Origin: Afipia sp. 64-13
GTDB lineage: Bacteria; Pseudomonadota; Alphaproteobacteria; Rhizobiales; Xanthobacteraceae
Assembly: GCA_001897755.1 (NCBI GenBank)
Contig: MKUJ01000001.1
Span: forward strand, 434,371 to 498,370
Length of the DNA: 64,000 nt
Direction of reading: 5' to 3'
Part shown: positions 61,585 to 64,000 of the stretch, piece after piece
Position numbering within the stretch: position 1 is the first letter of the stretch
Layout: each line of letters starts with the position of its first letter
The notes under the pieces: generated by a model
Databases searched by the model: none
The model's input: the letters and a program-made list of their open reading frames with translations, nothing else
What the model was told of the DNA's origin: nothing
Translations under genes and position numbers: made by a program

Positions 61585-62739
61585 ATGAGCTACCGTGTTC
61601 CCCGATGGATCTATGTCCTGCTGGCGGCGCTCGTCGTTGGCGGCGGCTATTGGGCGTGGCGCGGTGGCGGCTCCCACGGCCAGAAGGCGGCCAAGGCGAC
61701 TGTCGAGCCCGCCGTGCCGGTGACCATTGCGCCGGTCGAGAAGGCCGATGTCCCGGTCTATCTCTCCGGCCTCGGAACCGTGCAGGGCTTCAACACCGTG
61801 GTGGTTCGTACCCGCGTGGACGGGCAGATCGACAAGATCGCCTTCAAGGAAGGACAGTTCGTCAAGGAAGGCGACCTGCTGGCCCAGATCGACCCGCGCC
61901 CCTTCCAGGCCGCGCTGGATCAGGCCGTCGCCAAGAAAAGCCAGGATGAAGCGACGCTGGCCAACGCCAAGCTCGATCTGCAGCGTTCGACCAAGCTGGG
62001 CGATTTCGCCACCCGCCAGCAGGTAGACACCCAGACCTCGACCGTCCGGCAGCTCACCGCCCAGATCTCCGCCGACGAAGCGGCGATCGCGAATGCGCAG
62101 ACCCAGCTCGATTACGCCAGTATCCGCGCACCGATCGCCGGTGTCACCGGGCTACGGCAGGTCGATCAGGGCAACATCGTCAATGCGGCGACGCAGACCG
62201 GTATCGTCACCATCGTGCAGATCGAGCCGATCGCGGTGATCTTCACCGCGCCCGAGCACCAGGTTCCGAACATTGCCAAGGCGCTGGCCAGAGGGCCCGT
62301 GAGGGTGAGGGCCTATACCTCGGACGGCAAGACCCTGTTGTCGGAAGGCTCGCTCGCGCTGATGAACAATCAGGTCGACTCCACCAGCGGAACCATCCGC
62401 CTGAAGGCGACGTTCGATAACAAGGACCACGTGCTGTGGCCCGGCCTGTCGGTAGCCACGCGCCTTCTGGTGAACACCGTGAAGGATGCGACGGTGGTCC
62501 CGGACAACGCCGTGCAGCACGGCAATGACGGACTTTTCGTCTACGCCGTAACCGACGGCAACAAGGCGCAGGTGCGTAAGATCAAGGCTGGCTATTCCGG
62601 CGAAGGGCGCACCCTGATCGAGGAGGGGCTGTCGCCCGGCGATCAGGTGGTCGTCGCCGGACAATATCGTGTTCATGAAGGCTCATTGCTCGCGACCAGA
62701 ACGGCGAACTCGAATGCGTCACCGGTGAGGGTCGATTGA
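61585..62739 (+). CDS. RND efflux periplasmic adaptor (MdtA/AcrA type)
   Basis: The 384-residue product has an N-terminal anchor (IYVLLAALVVGGGYWAW), a lipoyl-type split domain (VRTRVDGQIDKIAFKEGQFVKEGDLLAQIDPRPF and IRAPIAGVTGLRQVDQGNIV), a helical hairpin between them and a C-terminal beta-barrel. It bridges the inner-membrane pump to an outer-membrane channel. The ATG at 61585 follows GAAGAGAGTGA. The pump gene starts 1 base after its stop. Confidence 0.93.
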   Translation: MSYRVPRWIYVLLAALVVGGGYWAWRGGGSHGQKAAKATVEPAVPVTIAPVEKADVPVYLSGLGTVQGFNTVVVRTRVDGQIDKIAFKEGQFVKEGDLLAQIDPRPFQAALDQAVAKKSQDEATLANAKLDLQRSTKLGDFATRQQVDTQTSTVRQLTAQISADEAAIANAQTQLDYASIRAPIAGVTGLRQVDQGNIVNAATQTGIVTIVQIEPIAVIFTAPEHQVPNIAKALARGPVRVRAYTSDGKTLLSEGSLALMNNQVDSTSGTIRLKATFDNKDHVLWPGLSVATRLLVNTVKDATVVPDNAVQHGNDGLFVYAVTDGNKAQVRKIKAGYSGEGRTLIEEGLSPGDQVVVAGQYRVHEGSLLATRTANSNASPVRVD

Positions 62740-62740
62740 A

Positions 62741-64000
62741 ATGAACTACAGCATTTCAGGACCGTTCATCCGGTATCCCATCGCAACCTCGCTGTTGATG
62801 GTGGGCGTGCTGTTTGTCGGCCTTGTTGCCTATCCGCTGTTGCCGGTGGCGCCGCTGCCGCAGGTCGATTTTCCCACCATTCAGGTCTCCGCCAGTCTGC
62901 CGGGTGCGAGTCCGGAGACCATGGCGTCTTCGGTCGCCCAGCCGCTGGAGCGCCAGTTCGCGCAGATTCCCGGCGTCGCGCAGATGACATCGACGAGTTC
63001 GCTGGGCTCGGCCTCGATCACGATCCAGTTCGATCTCAACCGCAATATCGACGGCGCGGCGAATGACGTGCAGGGCGCGATCAACGCCGCGGGCGGCACG
63101 CTGCCCAAGAACCTGCCCAATCCGCCGACCTATCGAAAGGTGAACCCGGCGGATTCGCCGATCATGATCATGTCGGCGACCTCGGACACCATGCCGCTGA
63201 TTCAGGTCAACGACGCGATCGACGCGCAGCTCGCACAGCAGATCAGCCAGATTACCGGCGTCGCCCAGGTGTTGATCGGCGGCCAGCAGAAGCCCGCCAT
63301 CCGTGTCCAGATCGATCCGGCCAAGCTGGTGGCCAAGGGCCTCAGCCTTGAGGACGTGCGCGCGCAGATCGCGATCACCACGGTCGACAGCCCCAAGGGC
63401 AACATCGACGGCAAGACCCGCAGCTACACCATCTACGCGAACGATCAGTTGCCGCACGCGAAAGACTGGAACGACGTGATCATCGCCTATCGCAATGGCG
63501 GACCGCTGCGCATTCGCGACATCGGCCAGGCCGTGGCGGGACCGGAGGATATGAAACAGGCGGCGTGGGCCAACGGCCAGCGCGGCGTCTTTCTTGTGAT
63601 CTTCAAGCAGCCGGGCGCCAACGTCATCGAGACGGTGGAGCGGATCAAGGCGCAATTGCCGAGACTGGTGGCGGCGATCCCGCCTGCCATCAAGGTCTCG
63701 ATCATGAGCGACCGCACGCAGACCATCCGCGCCGCGGTGGAGGACGTGCAGTTCACGTTGCTGCTCACCATTGCCCTCGTGGTGATGGTGATCTTCATTT
63801 TCCTGCGCAGTTTCTGGGCGACGGTGATCCCCAGCGTCACGGTGCCGCTTGCGCTGCTCGGCGCCTGCGCGCTGATGTGGATGGCCGGCTATACGCTGGA
63901 CAACCTGTCGTTGATGGCACTGACGATCTCGGTGGGATTCGTGGTCGACGACGCCATCGTGATGCTGGAGAACATCTCCCGCTATGTCGAGAAAGGGGAG
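62741..64000 (+). CDS. RND multidrug efflux permease, MdtB/AcrB type (5' part)
   Basis: The first 420 codons are present and the frame is open at the right edge; a full RND pump has about 1,030-1,050 residues. The start MNYSISGPFIRYPIATSLLM is typical, followed by the first helix, the porter region (LPQVDFPTIQVSASLPGASP, NRNIDGAANDVQGAINAA), and helices with VGFVVDDAIVMLENISRY holding the proton-relay Asp pair. It is similar to MdtB/MdtC heteromeric pumps; whether a second pump gene follows cannot be seen. Confidence 0.95.
   Translation, partial: MNYSISGPFIRYPIATSLLMVGVLFVGLVAYPLLPVAPLPQVDFPTIQVSASLPGASPETMASSVAQPLERQFAQIPGVAQMTSTSSLGSASITIQFDLNRNIDGAANDVQGAINAAGGTLPKNLPNPPTYRKVNPADSPIMIMSATSDTMPLIQVNDAIDAQLAQQISQITGVAQVLIGGQQKPAIRVQIDPAKLVAKGLSLEDVRAQIAITTVDSPKGNIDGKTRSYTIYANDQLPHAKDWNDVIIAYRNGGPLRIRDIGQAVAGPEDMKQAAWANGQRGVFLVIFKQPGANVIETVERIKAQLPRLVAAIPPAIKVSIMSDRTQTIRAAVEDVQFTLLLTIALVVMVIFIFLRSFWATVIPSVTVPLALLGACALMWMAGYTLDNLSLMALTISVGFVVDDAIVMLENISRYVEKGE

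Overview
The window reads as ordinary chromosome of a high-GC alphaproteobacterium of the Bradyrhizobium / Rhodopseudomonas / Nitrobacter / Afipia group (inference). The grounds are a rhizobial very-long-chain-fatty-acid (VLCFA) lipid A cluster (acpXL to lpxXL), an hmuP-hmuTUV/hmuR haem locus with an IsdG-type haem oxygenase, perfect TTGA-N6-TCAA FixK/FNR-type sites in front of stress genes, a class II DAHP synthase, and several families of short palindromic repeats typical of these genomes. No phage, integron, CRISPR array or classical insertion sequence was seen.

Layout. 0-2.5 kb: TRAP transporter parts (3' end of a DctP-type binding protein, convergent with DctM and DctQ). 2.7-14.3 kb: moaA, a lipoprotein, gph, rpiA, a DUF2059 protein, gor, aroG (class II), dgkA, nadE and secreted proteins of unknown function. 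14.6-18.2 kb: four genes in a chain of ATGA overlaps (cysS, a 37-residue membrane peptide, a GNAT acetyltransferase, cimA). 18.4-25.3 kb: a LOG-family hydrolase, an Atm1-type ABC exporter, a DUF559 nuclease-like gene bounded by inverted palindromic repeats, psd-pssA, and a MotA/MotB pair. 25.4-32.1 kb: two tandem kup genes, a rhodanese, an aminotransferase and a polyamine-type binding protein. 32.5-37.9 kb: the six-gene VLCFA lipid A operon on the minus strand. 38-43 kb: small membrane protein, ParB-like, MgtC-like, AhpD-like, DUF305 and HerA-like genes. 43.5 kb: tRNA-Gln(CUG).

43.8-52 kb is the most coherent accessory-like stretch. An operon of a CBS-BON protein, an eRF1/host-attachment-like protein, a 58-residue membrane protein and a zinc alcohol dehydrogenase, then a divergent pair (phosphotransferase-P-loop kinase fusion and Hsp20), then an Mla/MCE lipid transporter are each preceded by a perfect FixK/FNR-type box. 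This suggests a low-oxygen survival regulon. 52.7-59.4 kb holds haem uptake and degradation (hmuV, hmuU, hmuT, hmuP on minus; hmuR, haem oxygenase and hutX on plus). 59.5-64 kb holds two secreted proteins of unknown function and a MarR-controlled RND efflux system whose pump gene runs off the right edge.

The most unusual points are the DUF559 gene framed by inverted palindromes; two composite repeats sharing flanks but with the ~115-bp core inverted; the three FixK-type boxes, including one on a lipid transporter; a ketosynthase partner lacking its catalytic cysteine; and MlaB-MlaE and MlaD-PqiC fusions. All family assignments come from reading the translations by eye, without database searches.
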